A stretch of 64,000 nucleotides of DNA, from contig JAPDPK010000033.1 of assembly GCA_031772115.1 (NCBI GenBank), positions 3,844,001 through 3,908,000 of the forward strand, read 5' to 3'. The DNA is from Heritiera littoralis (Eukaryota; Streptophyta; Magnoliopsida; Malvales; Malvaceae). The notes beneath the pieces were generated by a model that saw nothing but the letters and a program-made list of their open reading frames with translations, had not been told where the DNA came from and did no database searches. Below, in pieces: positions 43,252 through 54,835 of this stretch. The first letter of the stretch is position 1. Every line of letters starts with the position of its first letter. The position numbers and the translations under genes were made by a program.

Positions 43252-45443
43252 TAGTATGAGAAATCGTAGGATATTGTGACGATAAGTAAGTGAGTGTGAT
43301 TCGTGAATTCGACAAATGTCAAAGAATGAAATAGATTTTAATAGCTTATTCTGCTTTTTAACGGACAGAACTAATTAAGAGAGTACATTAAAACATGAAA
43401 TAAGTTTTAAAGAAATAAGATGATGATTTAACTAATATTCTTTTCAAGGAATATACGGATATTAATTATTCTATTTAAAGGCTTTATTTCGTAGAAGCAT
43501 TATTTTGAAAGGAATATGAAAAAGGTTATGAAAGATTAAAAAGGAAAAGGATTTATTAATTCAAAACAAAAGGAAAAAAAATTTTTCTCTACAGTTGCTT
43601 CTAGGTTCCGTAACAAGTATGGTATTCTAAAATACCTACCTTACTCCATTCGGATCCCTAGCCGACTGTAGTATCTTTCCTACATGCGAGCCTAGAGCCC
43701 ATAGGAAAAATGAAAAAGATTTTCAGCATATAGGAAGCTGAGTATCAAGTGAGACATATAATTCTCTTACTGAGCCGTGGTTTTGCTCACCCCTTAATTT
43801 TCAACATCTCAGGTTTTGATGAATGTGAGATCAGTGGATTGTGGATCCTGGCTGTACACGAAGAACAATGTGTCAGACCGACTGATTATTTGAGGTATGA
43901 TTATTTATTCTCTGTATTTAGACACGTCAACAGTACTACTTATCTGATTTGTTACGATAGGGGATGTGTATAATATAAACAATATTATGTAAAATTTATT
44001 AACAGTCAGTACAAGTGAAGTATCGCAGACAGCCCAACCGGTTAAGTTGTGTATAAGAAGGGTAAAAATGTGGTCACGGGTCGTGACACTACTGAGGGCG
44101 GGCGAGTAGTTTTGTTCTAAGTTTAAAACTCGTGCTAGCCAAGTGGCGAGTTCTACTTTATGAGAACCTGGCGAGAGCCTTTGTTTTAAAAGTTGAGAAC
44201 TTTTTATGTCGTAGGGGCGGGCAGCTCTTTGTTTTTAAGTGTGAGGCGGGCGAACTGTTATCAGCCAGCCATACTTTTCTCTTGAAAAGCTATGAGGCGG
44301 GCGACTAATAATTCGCCGCCTTGGCGAATTGACCAATGGGCGAACTGATTTATGAGTTGTTTTCTCAACGAAAAATAAATAAATAAATAAATAAATTTTC
44401 AATTAATATTTTTGAAAAAAAAATAGAAAATGTGAAACTTTTTGGGCGAGTAGACTCTTGAACGAGTAGACTCTTGGACGAGTAGACTCTTGGACGAATA
44501 GTCTCTTGGGCGAGTAGACCCTTGGGCGAGTTGATCATTGGGCGAAGTGGCTAATGGGTGAGCTGACCTTGGGCGAACTAGCCGAGGGCGAACCAACTCC
44601 AAACGGGCCTTTCTCTCATAGAAAATGTTGAATTTGAGGGTTGTTTTACTAGTTATAAACCCTTTTGGAAACCAAATCATTTTATGAAAATGGTACATAT
44701 GATAACTTGATTTTGAGACATTAGGCGATGAGTTTATGCATTATCATTCATGTACTTTGTGTGACCCAAATAGGGCGATGGCTCGGGTCAAATAGACCAA
44801 CGAGTGCACCCTAGGGCGTCACAGAGCTGATGGACCTGCCAAGTCTTCAGCGGTCTCGAGGTCACTTGGCAAGTGGACCCGAGGACCACCTACAGATTAT
44901 GGCCATACATCTAGATGAGATAGCCGTGAGGGGCGATGGCCTACGGGTGCACCCCAAAAGCGGATGACTTGTGTTCTTTGCATGATTTAAATGGTTGCCT
45001 AGTCTCAATTAAAAGATTTATGAAAGAATCTGGTGAATTCTGTTTCATGTTAACTGTATTTATTATTTCCTAATGAGTGTGATCGTTAGGATGATTAAAT
45101 GGTTTCGAAAGTATAGCTTTTATTTTTAAAGCAGCATACACCTTCCTTACTGAGCATATTGTCGCTCACTCCTTATTTTTTCACTCCACAGATAATTGAT
45201 CTGAACTAAGAGACTTACCTTCCTGAGATTGGATATCGAAGGTATGTTGTGTTCTTTTATGTATTCATTAAAGTTGTACAGTACTACTTTAAATATAAGG
45301 GAATGTATTTACATCTTAAGACGATGCTTTAATTATTCTTATTAAAGTGATAGGAGTTGATGAGCATCACTGACAGCCCACCCGGTAGTAAGTGTAAGAT
45401 ATAAGTGAGTAACATGTTATATAATGGGAATTGGGATGTTACA

Positions 45444-47440
45444 ATATTACCCATTTACATCATTATATCAAATGTTTTTTTTTTTGGTACATTATATCAA
45501 ATGTTATTTATAATATAATGTCAATTAGTATATATAACTTGTTTAATTTAACGTTCTAAATTTTTAATGAGATATTTGATTAATTAATGTGTTTGAGTAT
45601 GATTATATTTAATAAAAATAATGTTATATTATGATTTATGTACAAACTAAAAACAAAATAAATATAAAATTGAGATAATTAATTGACCAATTATTCATAA
45701 TATTAATTATTTTTTTAATGTATACTATAATTTTATTCAACAGTATAATAGAAGAATTAGTTAACTAGTTATGCGTTTAAATTTAATTTAATTACTAATT
45801 ATGTTGGTATTTAAAAGACAAAATAAATGTAAAAAAGATTCTTAAAAATTTAAAATTTTATTAAAAATATAATATAATTATTAAAAAAGCTAATTAAACA
45901 AAGTAAAAAAAAAAAAGAAATTTATTGAACTAAGAGTATCTAAATTCCAATGACCCAATATTGACCCAAAAAAAAAACACAATGACTCAATAAGTTATTG
46001 TTAAGAGTATAAAGCTATTTATATAAATGTTTAATTGTTTAATGTGATTTATTTATAATTTGTTCATTATTTATTTATATAGCTAATACTTTTAGATTTT
46101 CACTTTCTTTTAGTTTTACTATATATATTTGGCTCATTTAAAAAATAAATTTTTATATAATTATTAATATATAATTATATATTTTATAACAAATGTAAAT
46201 ATCACAAGAAATTAAAAAGAATAAATAATAATTATCAAGTAAAAAAATTATTAAAATGTAAAAATTTATATTTATATAAATTTAGTCAAAACAACAAAAG
46301 AAATTAAAAATAATGAATAATAATATTTTATTTATGAGAGTTTCGTGTGAAAGAAGATCAGTTTGATTTTCATTTTTCAATTCCCTTCAAACAAGCTTTT
46401 CCCACATTACCAAAAAATATTAAATTCTTTGGGAATATGCCTTTTCCCTTTCTTGAGAATCACATGAAAAAACTTCAAAAGCAAACTTTGAAATATTTTA
46501 TCTCAATATACTGTCATGCAATGTAGATATGATAATTAAAAAAAAATGAACGTGACATTGGATCAAATTTTGATAAAAATTAGAAAAAAATTGTGTTTGG
46601 TATATCAATATAAATTTTAATACAATAATTTTTATATTTTATATGATACAAATATATTTGATGCAATATGAATACGAAATATATATATACACGAATTCTT
46701 AATTCTAATATAATGTAATGTCTATTATAATCGTTTTAATTATAATCGAAATTCAAAGATGATTTTTTTTATTATAAGGGAAATATTAAATAACTGAGGA
46801 TGGGGGTGTTGGATTCAAACCCAAGACTTACAATATGTCACAACTCATCTTTAACCACTAAGCCAAGAGGTTGTTGGCAATTCAAAGATGATTTTTAGTA
46901 GTTGGAGTTTGTGGACAAAAAAATTAATTAGTACAGAAATCCAGATGCTTCCAAGGCAGAAGTTTACAATAGAAGAAGTACTTTCATTTCTTGCAAATGC
47001 AATGGAAGATTTAAAACTTTTTCAATGTCTTTTACGTCTTCGAGTATTTTACTTGTAATTCTTTTTACGATAATTAATCAATTATAATTAAAAATTATGT
47101 ACTGGTCCATTATTTACAAGTGCGAACTTTATGTATTATTTTGATAGATCTCATATGACTTTAAATTTTGATTAATTAATTATAATGTAATAATTATAGA
47201 TGATATGTTCTCTTTTATTATTGTAGATAACTATATTTTTCATTGGTCCACTCCCAATGTTTTCAAAATCATCCCAAACAAATTTCTCAATTTATATATA
47301 TATATATATTATACAATTCTCATTTATTAAATTTTAACTTTAATTTAGCATTTCTATTATATTTTTATTTAACTATATTAAATTAAATTAATTATTACAT
47401 TCAGAATTATAAAATATTTATATTTATAAAATTTTAAAAT
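45444..47440. other. AT-rich hAT interior, right arm
   Basis: Very AT-rich, no coding frame. It contains one SINE (46768-46878). The right subterminal AACCCG-type repeats begin near 47450. Confidence 0.6.
46768..46878 (-). mobile_element. tRNA-derived SINE with an 18-bp target duplication
   Basis: On the minus strand the element starts GCCAACAACCTCTTGGC and carries a box A (TGGCTTAGTGGTTAAAG) and, about 30 bp on, a box B (GGGTTTGAATCC), the internal RNA polymerase III promoter of tRNA-derived SINEs. It ends in an A/T-rich tail (TTATAATAAA). A perfect 18-bp direct repeat, AATTCAAAGATGATTTTT, flanks it at 46750-46767 and 46879-46896. At 111 bp it is short for a plant SINE. Confidence 0.88.
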
Positions 47441-47692
47441 AATTTGACTAAGCCCGCTAAGCCCGCCCGATTAAAACCGGACCGAACTCAAAATCGGACC
47501 GAAACCTAGAAAACCCGCAACCGAAAAAACTTGAAACTGAGAAAACCCGCATCCGAAAAAACCCGAGACCAAAAAAACCCGCAACCGAGAAAACCCGCAA
47601 CCAAAAAAACTCGTAACCAAAAAAACCCGTAATCGAAAAAACCTGAACCGAAACCCGCTCGAACCTGCCCGTTTGCCTCCTCTAAATGAAGG

Positions 47693-50162
47693 TACTGCTA
47701 GCAAAGAAGGAAGAAACAATTTAATAAGCATGAAAGCTAAAATGACAAAAGGATTTGGGAAAAAAAGTTGAATTATGAACATTATTTTTACTTTATTTTT
47801 TTAATCATTTTTCTAACTAATGGATCCCACCTTTAATAAAATAATTATCTAAGGTAAAAAAACAAGAAGTAAATAAAGATTGTACTTACCCTCACCCTCG
47901 ACTTTTTCAACTATTTTCTTCTGTTAAAAGAAATATCAAAAGCCGTCAGACCACTTTTCGTTTTGAGGTTTGAGCAAGTTAAATTTACAAAGCTAGACAA
48001 AGGAAGGTAAATAAGAAGAAACAAAAAAAAAAAAGGTGGCTGTGATGCAGGACCCACAAAGCACTCAACTCCCTTATTGAAATTACCCATCTATTTAGCT
48101 AAAAGGCTCAAGGACATGGGCAAAATATGTAAAAATTCCAGCAAATGACATGGCTGCATTAGAAGGAAGACAAATCTATGACTTTTGTTATCTAGATAGA
48201 TTTGTTTGAACTTTCTTCTTGTTCTCTTTAAGATTTGTAAATAAGTGATCTTTATTGTTTATTTGGAAAAACCAATGTCAGTAAGAGGCTTACTGATTAG
48301 ATAAAGAAACAAAAAGGGAAACCTAATTTTCAGTTTATCCTTAGTATTAACCATGCAAACAGCAAGGGAAACACTACCTGCATCTCTTTTACATATCCCT
48401 AGATATCTTTTAAATTAATAAAAAAATCAACCAACAAAAATTGAATGATCTAGCGTGTCAAATTTAACTTTACAATTAATTGAAAATTAATTTTCAACCT
48501 TTTAAAAGATTTTCATCAATAATGAATACTCAAGTTTGTTTACATTGGGGATTGAACCTCACATCCTTACCTGCACGCATAATTTGAATTCGAGATATAT
48601 ATACACACAGAGGATAAAAGTAACAATATATAAAGCTCTATACTTTAGTCTAATCACAACATTAAGAGTAGAGAGACTCATAGGTGTTGGCAAAGCATAA
48701 GCCATTGGATAGCATGCATGTGGATAACTCCAAACTCTGTAATTGAATTCATTATTGCCGTCAACTCCAAGCAGACAAATCTCACTTACAAAGAAAAATA
48801 GAAAAGCATAAAAATGAGAAGTAAATCTAAAAACCATAATTCCATAATTTTATTGCTTCATACTTAGTTTCTCAAGGCTAGTTAGTAAAATCCAGACCCT
48901 AATAATGAAAGGTTTTTAAGCTATGAGTCAAAACTGAAGTTTGACTACTTACAAATTTCTAAAGAACCAATTACATCCCTACTCTATGGCTATGCATCAG
49001 TTATGAGCTGAAAAACATAAATAGGAACAATGCAAGAACCAAAAGCAACACCTAAAGTTAAAGCAAAAAAAAAAAAACTTAATAAGAACATAATTTGAAA
49101 TGAAAAAAAAATACAAAAAAGAACACAATATTAAATTGAAAAATATACACCTACAAAAAAAAAAGATCAAGTTAAACATGATGGCGAATTAGGATAGTGA
49201 ACATAATAGCAAATACAGTCAGAGTGTGGTGAGAAAGAGTTGCTCAGTTGTTTGCTGTAGATCGTTCATATGTGAAATATCCTATAAGATGAAACGTATA
49301 GTACAATTTATCGGCAATTTCAGAAAAAACACAAATTTAAATGAATACAATATGCAGATGCACCCATTTACAAATAAAAATGCCTTTCATTTTTCTAACA
49401 AATTTAAAAAGGAAATGAATCTGAGTTACAATGATTCCTAAGGTTTCTAAAAAGGTAAAATAAAAAAAAAAGAAATCAAAAATTAAAAGCTTGAAAAGAA
49501 AAGAATTAATTTGAGAATTACTTGTTGAGATCCTCTTACTGTTGAGAACAAACTCGAAGATTGATCCATTTACGAAGAACATTATTTTGGATAAGCAACT
49601 CATTTGCTCGGATTTGATCTTTCAGCAAAAAACCAACCACCATTGTCACAACCTCTTCGCTCTCCACCACTACACCTCCCCATGCTGCCCTTTTCCTCCT
49701 ACCTATTTTTCTCTCTCCTGGTTTTACTCTCGATCTCCTTTTCGATTCCTTCACCTATGCCATCAACGACACCACTCCATGATGAGTAAAAATAAAAAAA
49801 AAAAAGAAAAGAGATGCAGAAATGTTAAAAGGAAACAAAAATGGGTATTAGGAAAATAGGAAAAGAAACAAAAAAAATGAAGAAAATATTAGAGTTTCCA
49901 TCAACCCTCCTGTAACCTTTAGAGAATGGAAAAATTTTCTTAAAAACTCTTAAAAGAAAAGACAAGACAAAAAAGTCGAGATGGTCAGCTATCCTTTGTC
50001 AACCCATCATAACAAAACATCATCAAATTCCCAAAAATAGACATGCTGACAAAGTTAGGCAATAAACAACAAATAAAAAACAGGGGCAGAAAACGTAAAA
50101 AACCAAATAAATGACGTGGCTGAATGAGGAAGCTAGAATCTCTACAACTTTTATAATATAGA
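47693..50162 (-). other. Helitron 5' portion, no recognised cargo
   Basis: Between the hAT right target duplication and the Helitron 5' end. Mixed AT-rich DNA with scattered short frames (longest 105 codons at 49542-49859, plus strand), none resembling a known family. The terminal 60 bp carries a GCCACGTCAT motif on the minus strand. Confidence 0.5.
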
Positions 50163-50225
50163 TAAGGAACCAAAGGCACAAAGTTAGCTTATTTGTGTGT
50201 GTGTGTCCATATATATATATATATA

Positions 50226-50262
<37 letters not shown>

Positions 50263-50473
50263 TATATACCGCTAGTGAAGTTTTTTTTGCTTCAAAAGCA
50301 ATGTTAGGATTATGACACATGTTCTATAAAACATAAAAAAATAAATAGATAAATAAAATAAGATATGTGTCATGATTCTAACTCCGCTTATGGAGTAAAA
50401 AAAGTCCACTAAAGGTGTATGGAATAATTATCCTATATATATATATATGTAAAAGACCAGAAGTCTAGATTTG

Positions 50474-50538
<65 letters not shown>

Positions 50539-50693
50539 GATTGAAAGCCTAAAATTTCTTTTGTTTGTGTGTGTCTCTTTCTCTATATATAAAAGATCAA
50601 AGACCCACACTTGTTTGCTTTTGTATGTGTATAAAAGACTAGAAACTCAAATTTGCTTTTATATATTTAAAGAGCTAGAGACTCATAATCATA

Positions 50694-50724
<31 letters not shown>

Positions 50725-50787
50725 GTATATACATATATATATGTATATACATATATATATATGTATATGTATATACATATATATATA

Positions 50788-50857
<70 letters not shown>

Positions 50858-50905
50858 CAAAGAGTTAGATTTACTTGTGTGTGTGTGTGTCAGAAGTCTA
50901 GAGTT
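50163..50905. repeat. TA-rich minisatellite, locus 2, right part
   Basis: Continues the 34271-35560 array after the Helitron: AAGGAACCAAAGGCACAAAG matches 8281-8298 of locus 1, followed by the shared TTAGCTTA...TGTGTGTGTGT stretch. It includes very long (TA)n/(TATG)n runs (50477-50534, 50691-50852). Open frames of Tyr-Ile repeats here are artefacts. Confidence 0.78.
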
Positions 50906-52380
50906 GACATGCTTGTAAGATCATGACAATAGGAGAAAGGGGAGATGTAATGTCATAATTCTTCTAATTTTCCTTCTTAAATTTGTTGATATAATTTAAA
51001 AATTTATTGCTAAATATCATTATTCCTGTAGTAGGGAAAGCGTTCCATTGAGTGCTGGTGGGCCTTTGATCCAACCTCAAGGAAAGTGGGCTGTTAATAG
51101 CTCGGCTGTCTTAGGTATAGGTTTGACCACAAAAGATGAACCATGGCCCATTATCCGTTTTGGGCGTATGGTCCATTGTGTTCTGGGAGACATAACAGTT
51201 CTTTACTAGTTGGCAGCTGGGTTGAAAATGTCAATGACAATGATGGAACACCAGGTCAGGTAGCTTTGATCATTGGAAGAAGATAGGTAAAACTGGGTTC
51301 AAAGTTCAAAAGTGGATTTCCTTTTTTAAATAAAAGACAATTCGTTATCTGCTCTGCTTCCATTAGCATTAGCTGAACATTTTAGCCAAAGTTGGTTCTA
51401 TCCTGAAAGTGCTAACCTGAACTTTTGCAGCCATGGATTTTTTGTTTTGCATGAAAAAGAGATCGAAGTCTGGAAATAGGAGAAAAGATTGCATATCTTA
51501 AATGTCAGGATTTGAAGTCCAGATCAATTAGATGTCACTTCACAAGAGTGACTGCAGGAATCATTTCGCAGATTTTATTCAATCATCATAACCACAATGA
51601 ATCCTCAGTGACACCTAATAGAGGAAGCAATAGTAACCTGATTTCGTGGTGCACCGGTGCAGTTATCTTTGCTAGGTGTTCATCCAATCTCAGCTGTTAA
51701 CTGATATGAAAATGGGATTGCATTATACAGCAGAACATGGAACCAAAAGAAACAAATGGTATATGGTAGAAGTCTGCATGCATTATGAACATTTTGTAGC
51801 AACTCCACGACAATGTGATCCAGCTTCCTTATTGCTGCGATCTGATGGGGAGTGTTCTCAATCTGAATTTTATTGCACCCTGTCAAAGAGTTTCAACGTT
51901 TCTATCAACGTGCACCTTCTTTTTCCAATGATACTTGCAATTTTCTAAAAGCTTGAACGTCAGCCATGGCTGCATGCACGACAATAAATTCTTAGAAGAT
52001 TGTTTTCTGAATTTATCAAGAGAAAAATTAAAAGGTGAACCTAGCTTTTGTCCTTGTAAACTGTAATTGACAGCTAAAACATTTCAGAATTTGAAAGGTT
52101 CGGGCCTAGCAATCTGAAGTTGGGTATGCTTAGGTAAAGTGTGTTTTCTGATTCTTTGAACTTTGATTGTGTTCATTGTTTCGGGTCCCTTAGGCTTCTG
52201 CGCCTAATAAAAGAATCCTATCGTTAGTTCCCAAACTGTACTGTTTAAGTAAGTGTAATTCTCAATTGAAAAGAAGAAAAAAAAAAAACAAAAGTAGAAA
52301 ACCTCTTGGTAACAAAAGTAGAAATCATATTGACTCCCCGGAAAATCAGTGATATGCAGGAAATGGGTTCTGCAAAATCT
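50906..52380. other. Region with possible gene debris, not identified
   Basis: Several moderately protein-like short frames occur (for example …GPLIQPQGKWAVN… near 51050, …LLVGSWVENVNDNDGTPG… near 51200, a 90-codon frame at 51676-51948). They change frame and contain stops, and I recognise no family. It may be a decayed host gene. Confidence 0.3.
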
Positions 52381-52384
52381 GTAA

Positions 52385-53180
52385 TCTGCAGTCTTGATAT
52401 TGTAAACCAAGGGCATACTTAACAAGAGGCCAACATTCAATAAGTACAACTAGCTTGTCATTCATTGATAATTACAAGAAGCATAAGATTTGCAGGGCTT
52501 GTTGTTATTGCCTTGTGAAAAATGGAATGAATACAAAATAAACGAGTGAACCATCGGTGTAGCGTGATAAAAGCTTTACTTGTATACCAATTACAAGTGT
52601 ATGGAATATGGATTTATATAAGAAAGTAAAAGCAAGGGGCATAAATGCCTTGAAAGCTGCAGTGAGGTCCAGTGCAGAATCGAGGGCATCGTGCCATTCA
52701 TGCGTTATCCGAGTACTTTTTCGGTTCGTTGGATATTAGTGCTGCTTTTAAATCCGAACTGATCTGAACGATGAAAGCTTTCCATTGGTTAAAGTTAATT
52801 TGAACGAGTGATGGGATTGATTTTAATAAAATTAAAAAAAAAAATTATTATATGTATAATTTTTATATAAAATAATAAAAAGAATTTAATATAAAGGGTC
52901 AAAAAGTAATTTACATATAAGGCAAACGCACTAGGCTCACCGGTATCAACCGGTGAGCCAAACTAAGCCAAAGATGGGAATAGTCTTTGATATTTTTCAG
53001 AGTTCTTCAAGGTTAAGAAACATTCTTCCTTGGTTGCTTAAAGACAACGACTTGCTTTTTTCAAGTCACAAATTTAACAGTAATTAGCTTTGATTCTTAG
53101 GTTCCCAAATAACACTATTTCAAGTGTAGTTCTCATTTGGAAAGAGAGACAGAGACAGAAAGAAAACCTCTCGAAGCAAA
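52385..53180 (+). other. Duplicated segment and upstream region of copy 3
   Basis: 52385-52515 is the second copy of the intergenic segment of 34140-34270. 52625-52800 and 52990-53180 match the promoter and 5' UTR of copy 2. About 150-170 bp (52812-52975) is extra compared with copy 2, lies between near-repeats GATGGGA, and ends in a perfect hairpin, so it is probably a small insertion. Confidence 0.6.
52934..52959. other. Perfect 11-bp hairpin
   Basis: GGCTCACCGGT, a four-base ATCA loop, and ACCGGTGAGCC, followed 4 nt later by CTAA. It sits near the end of a stretch absent from copy 2. A hairpin followed by CTRR is seen at Helitron 3' ends, but the next base is G rather than T, so the assignment is open. 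Confidence 0.7.
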
Positions 53181-53531
53181 ATGGGTGGAAACGAGAGCAC
53201 GAACAGCGGGCGCAACTGTGATTCCTCAAGGTATTTTTAGTCGACGATGTATTTTGTTAATTATCGTACTATGTCAAAATCTTTTAGTTATCATTTTGAT
53301 TATTGGAAAGATGATCGTTCTCTCAGGACTAAGAGCTCGGGCTCTGAGCTGGCAATGGCAGGTTTAGCTGTGGCAGGTGCTGTAGCTGTAGGCGCTGCTC
53401 TGGCATCGTGTTCTGATGCTTCAAGCAAAAAGAAAACTATGAAAGCTCCGGGAAGGGATTATCAGATTTACAGGGACGACTTTGAAAATGATCCTAAAAG
53501 CTATTTTCGTGATTTGCGCAAAAAGGGTTGA
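53181..53531 (+). CDS. Small plant protein of unknown function, copy 3 (two exons, 97 aa)
   Basis: Proposed exons 53181-53230 and 53288-53531 with a 57-nt intron ending CTTTTAG. This acceptor keeps the frame open, while the next AG (53310) gives an immediate stop. The first exon parallels copy 2 (MGGNESTNSGRN). The middle differs (YHFDYWKDDRSL in place of DKNNGDGTESDDRSL). Then comes the same hydrophobic segment (MAGLAVAGAVAVGAALAS), the basic KKKTMKAPGR and the C-terminal core YRDDFENDPKSYFRDLRK ending KKG-stop at 53531. The short intron and altered splice area make the exon 1 junction less sure than in copy 2. If splicing failed, only the exon 2 product would remain. Function unknown. Confidence 0.72.
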
Positions 53532-53699
53532 GATTATGGCAAGTTCTGAGAGATTGGACTAAGGCCAATAGCTTTTCTATATTTCTAAAGTTCTGAGAGT
53601 ATTGGTAGTGTTTCTATGTTTCTAGTATCCCTCTGTTTGTCCTGTTTATTTAGCTATGTCAAGTGTGAACCTGTGAAATTTACTGATCGCAAGCTTCAA

Positions 53700-54835
53700 T
53701 TCAAAATGGTGATTTGAATAAAAGCAATCCCCGACATAGCATCGGTGCATTACAAACTCTCTCGCTTTAAAATTTAACTATTTTATTACAGTCAAAACAA
53801 AACAAAAAGTAAATCACATCAAGCATTAGGAATTCTAAATGTGACTCCCACCATATAACACTTAATACCACAAGATTCTAAAAATGACTCTCACAGTGTA
53901 GCACATAATTTTCATGTTTTGATTGATGAATTGCTCTAATACTATTTGTCGAAACCCACACCAAACATGCAAATTGTTGTCACTTGATCTGAAAGGCTAA
54001 CGATTGTATCTCCTAAAAAACATTTCGCAAGAATATTCAAGTCTCTACATACATTGTATTACATATCCTCATGATATTCAGATGTGGGAATTTTTTTTTG
54101 TTACAATCCCAACATGAGATTGGAATATTAGACTTACTAACTCATTTGCAAATGAATTAGAGGGTAGATGGCCATTGACAAGCTTCCTCGCATGGAGTAA
54201 GGCAAGCTCAAATGCTCAATAAGATGCAATCAAGTCGTCCATACGTGAAAGAAATGAGCTTTATCAAACATTTATAATCTATGGTAAAATCCTATTGACT
54301 CGATGGAAATACATAGATACGCAGGAAATGGGTTTTGCAAAAACTGTAATCTTAAGTCTTCACTTTGAAAACCAAAAACATACTTAACAAGAGGCCAACA
54401 ATTCAATAAGTAGGATTTTACAAGAAGCACAAAATTTGCAGTGCTTGTTGTCATTGCCTTGTGAAAAAGGGAATGATTTAATGAATACATATAAATGAGT
54501 GACCTATTGATGTGTAGTGTGATGAATGCTCTGCTTGTATGCCAATCAAGCGAAAGACCAAACAAAACTATCAAGAATCCCAAAATTTTATGTTACAGAT
54601 CGACAAATTTGAAGAGAAAATTCAATTATAAGTTTTCTTCATCTTCTTCTCTTCCTGCCCTTACCTAATTGTCCAGATGTAAAGGCATGTTCCTGCTCCT
54701 GGAGAAAAGCTATTACGCGTCCGTAGTTGGCTGCTCTTTTTCCAGTAATGCCTCGTCTCTTTGCTTTACTTCGTACAAGAAATAATTTTCCTTGCGTAGC
54801 TCGCGAGCTGCACCTTTAGCTTTGCTTCCACACCA
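53700..54835. other. 3' flank of copy 3 with third copy of the duplicated segment
   Basis: 54345-54480 is the third copy of the intergenic segment (ACTTAACAAGAGGCCAAC...TCATTGCCTTGTGA). The rest shows no gene or element. Confidence 0.55.

Larger units (their letters stand above)
40367..44088 (+). mobile_element. Second solo LTR (related family), nested
   Basis: Begins TGTGATAACCGTAAATT and ends CACGGGTCGTGACA. The target duplication CTACT lies at 40362-40366 and 44089-44093, so it inserted into the surrounding LTR. It lacks GGGCGAG motifs but keeps the group's landmarks: a candidate exon at 42004-42077 (TTTTCAG before, AAAAAG|GTAAGG after), the block TATAGATTATGGTCATAGAT (42719), an acceptor-like CATCTCAG near 43812, and the terminal CAGCCCAACCGGTTAAGTTG block. 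No internal region, hence a solo LTR. Confidence 0.9.
38749..45443 (+). mobile_element. Solo LTR of the GGGCGAG family, interrupted by a second LTR
   Basis: Begins TGTAAGACCCGAATT and ends TGGGATGTTACA, with target duplication ATATT at 38744-38748 and 45444-45448. Outside the nested insertion (40367-44088 plus TSD) about 2.97 kb remains. It shows GGGCGAGC motifs (39740-40360 and 44098-44600), a shortened candidate exon at 40161-40207, a near-palindrome at 44890-44912 and an acceptor-like CTCCACAG near 45183-45190. It is more diverged from the 9167-20407 LTRs than those are from each other. Confidence 0.88.
36241..47684. mobile_element. hAT-type element with asymmetric subterminal repeats, containing nested LTRs
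   Basis: Ends TAGAGGTGGCAAA (left) and TAGAGGAGGCAAA (right, reverse complement) with an exact 8-bp target duplication AATGAAGG at 36233-36240 and 47685-47692. Both fit hAT elements. Inside each end is 230-250 bp of AACCCG/ACCGAAAA-type motifs, the kind of hexamer clusters hAT transposases bind. No transposase frame is visible. Minus the nested solo LTR (38749-45443 and one ATATT) the element is about 4.74 kb of very AT-rich DNA. Confidence 0.85.
35561..50162 (-). mobile_element. Helitron, minus strand, carrying nested hAT and LTR insertions
   Basis: Read on the minus strand it starts TCTATATTATAAAAGTTG (from 50162) and ends ATCCTAG (at 35561), next to T, with host A before the start: the 5'-TC / CTRR-3' and A|T insertion signature of Helitrons. 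About 9 nt inside the 3' end is a hairpin (AACTCG with GTG, CAC and CGAGTT on the plus strand, 35570-35597). Joining the flanks gives TTTATCTATATAAGGAACC, matching the uninterrupted minisatellite TTTATCTATATAAAGAACC at 8271. Without the hAT element and its TSD it is about 3.15 kb. No Rep/helicase is present, so it is non-autonomous. Confidence 0.85.

Noticed and set aside
48540..48600. GGGGATTGAACCTCACATCC considered as a tRNA or SINE B box
   Set aside because: No box A at the right distance and no cloverleaf.
50428..50860. Tyr-Ile repeat frames on both strands
   Set aside because: Translation of (TA)n microsatellite.
51000..51960. Possible host gene between the minisatellite and copy 3
   Set aside because: Protein-like scraps change frame and contain stops, and no family could be named. 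Kept only as unidentified debris.
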